From the NCBI GenBank assembly GCA_031270145.1, contig JAISYD010000126.1, positions 1 to 5,609 of the forward strand: a stretch of 5,609 nucleotides of DNA. The letters run 5' to 3'. Below, one piece after another: positions 5,209 to 5,609 of this stretch (the first letter of the stretch is position 1; each line of letters begins with the position of its first letter). The DNA is from Planctomycetota bacterium. GTDB taxonomy: Bacteria > Planctomycetota > SZUA-567. The notes beneath the pieces are model-generated. The model saw only the letters and a program-made list of their open reading frames with translations. It was not told the DNA's origin and did not search any database. The position numbers and the translations under genes are program-made.

Positions 5209-5609
5209 TTAGTTCGCGGCGTTGTCTATCCCCAACGCCCTGACCATGCCGTGGAAAACATCGGTGTTGTCGAGAACTCCCCGGAAGAAATCCTCGCCCG
5301 GGCCGCCGGCGTTCAGAACCACGCTGTCGGCGCTGTGGACTTCGGACGATTCGCCGGCGGGGATGTTGCCCGGAGAGGGCTCGCCCTTGCTGTTAGGATT
5401 GGCGATCGCCCTCTTGCCGTCCATGATGGCCGGCGATTCGGGAACGGACTTCAGGCGGTAGTCGGCCTTGTAATCGGGATGGTTGGCGAACTGCACCGCC
5501 AGGGTAACCTCGGCGTCCGGGTTGTCCGGGAAGCCGTCGCCGTCCTCGTCCACGAAGGTCGGGAACACGGAGGCGGCGTAGGTGCGGACCGCTTCGCGGC
5601 CCGTCTTGC
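5209..5609 (-). CDS. Alkaline phosphatase (PhoA type), C-terminal part
   Basis: The visible 132 residues end a protein whose N-terminus lies beyond the right edge. The C-terminal pattern SSEVHSADSVVLNAGGPG, then FRGVLDNTDVFHGMVRALGI, is that of alkaline phosphatases, periplasmic zinc/magnesium enzymes releasing phosphate from monoesters. The His in EVHSAD (about visible residue 91) corresponds to the zinc-ligand His near the end of E. coli PhoA (His412 there). Near the start of the fragment, DEDGDGFPDNPD (residues 20-31) is an EF-hand-like Asp-rich calcium-binding loop, seen in some large bacterial phosphatases. The catalytic Ser region is not in the window. A hairpin terminator follows the TAA stop at 5209-5211. 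The frame is open to 5609, so an internal GTG at 5568 is not a start. Confidence 0.88.
   Translation of the reverse strand, partial: KTGREAVRTYAASVFPTFVDEDGDGFPDNPDAEVTLAVQFANHPDYKADYRLKSVPESPAIMDGKRAIANPNSKGEPSPGNIPAGESSEVHSADSVVLNAGGPGEDFFRGVLDNTDVFHGMVRALGIDNAAN

Noticed and set aside
5132..5209. 26-residue N-terminal extension of the DUF3299-like protein, with a TAATG overlap with the phosphatase stop
   Set aside because: The extension would be translated through the terminator hairpin and has no ribosome binding site as good as the one before ATG 5131. The TAATG overlap keeps a small possibility open.

Overview
The window comes from a GC-rich Gram-negative bacterium. The coding density, the periplasmic alkaline phosphatase and the MacB-type ABC genes would suit a Desulfobacterota/Desulfovibrio-like or other proteobacterial genome, but the taxon is only a guess. 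Every convincing gene is on the minus strand, so the text reads right to left.

Right to left: (1) the C-terminal part of a PhoA-type alkaline phosphatase (5209-5609, 5' end outside the window). (2) A compact hairpin with a T-run (5133-5167), placed as the phosphatase terminator; its 3' arm also holds the likely ribosome binding site of the next gene. (3) A three-gene unit: a membrane-anchored DUF3299-like protein with a CPFC motif (4571-5131), a MacB/LolD-type ATPase (3868-4566, GTG start) and a four-helix FtsX/MacB-type permease (2663-3871), joined by a 4-nt gap and a 4-nt ATGA overlap. (4) A 110-nt gap, then an exported HD-domain phosphohydrolase-like protein (1353-2552). (5) About 1 kb with no convincing complete gene (283-1352). 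(6) The start-proximal part of an unrecognised gene leaving the window on the left (1-282).

The ABC unit resembles the DUF3299 + ATPase + permease cassettes associated with zinc uptake, such as the Pseudomonas aeruginosa PA4063-PA4066 type. The permease has a large loop dense in His, Asp and Glu, which fits a divalent-metal role. The DUF2796 zinc-binding partner is not seen. Alkaline phosphatase and HD-domain enzymes are also metal-dependent, so metal homeostasis is a plausible theme, but this is inference.

The 1-kb gap is the least ordinary part. It holds an AT-rich island (about 600-720) with a minus-strand promoter whose spacer is filled by the palindrome GTTATGGCATAAC, similar to gamma-proteobacterial Zur boxes, and an adjoining 10-bp perfect inverted repeat. 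It also holds a frameshifted 86-bp copy of an internal piece of the HD-domain gene (1176-1261), which points to gene duplication and decay.
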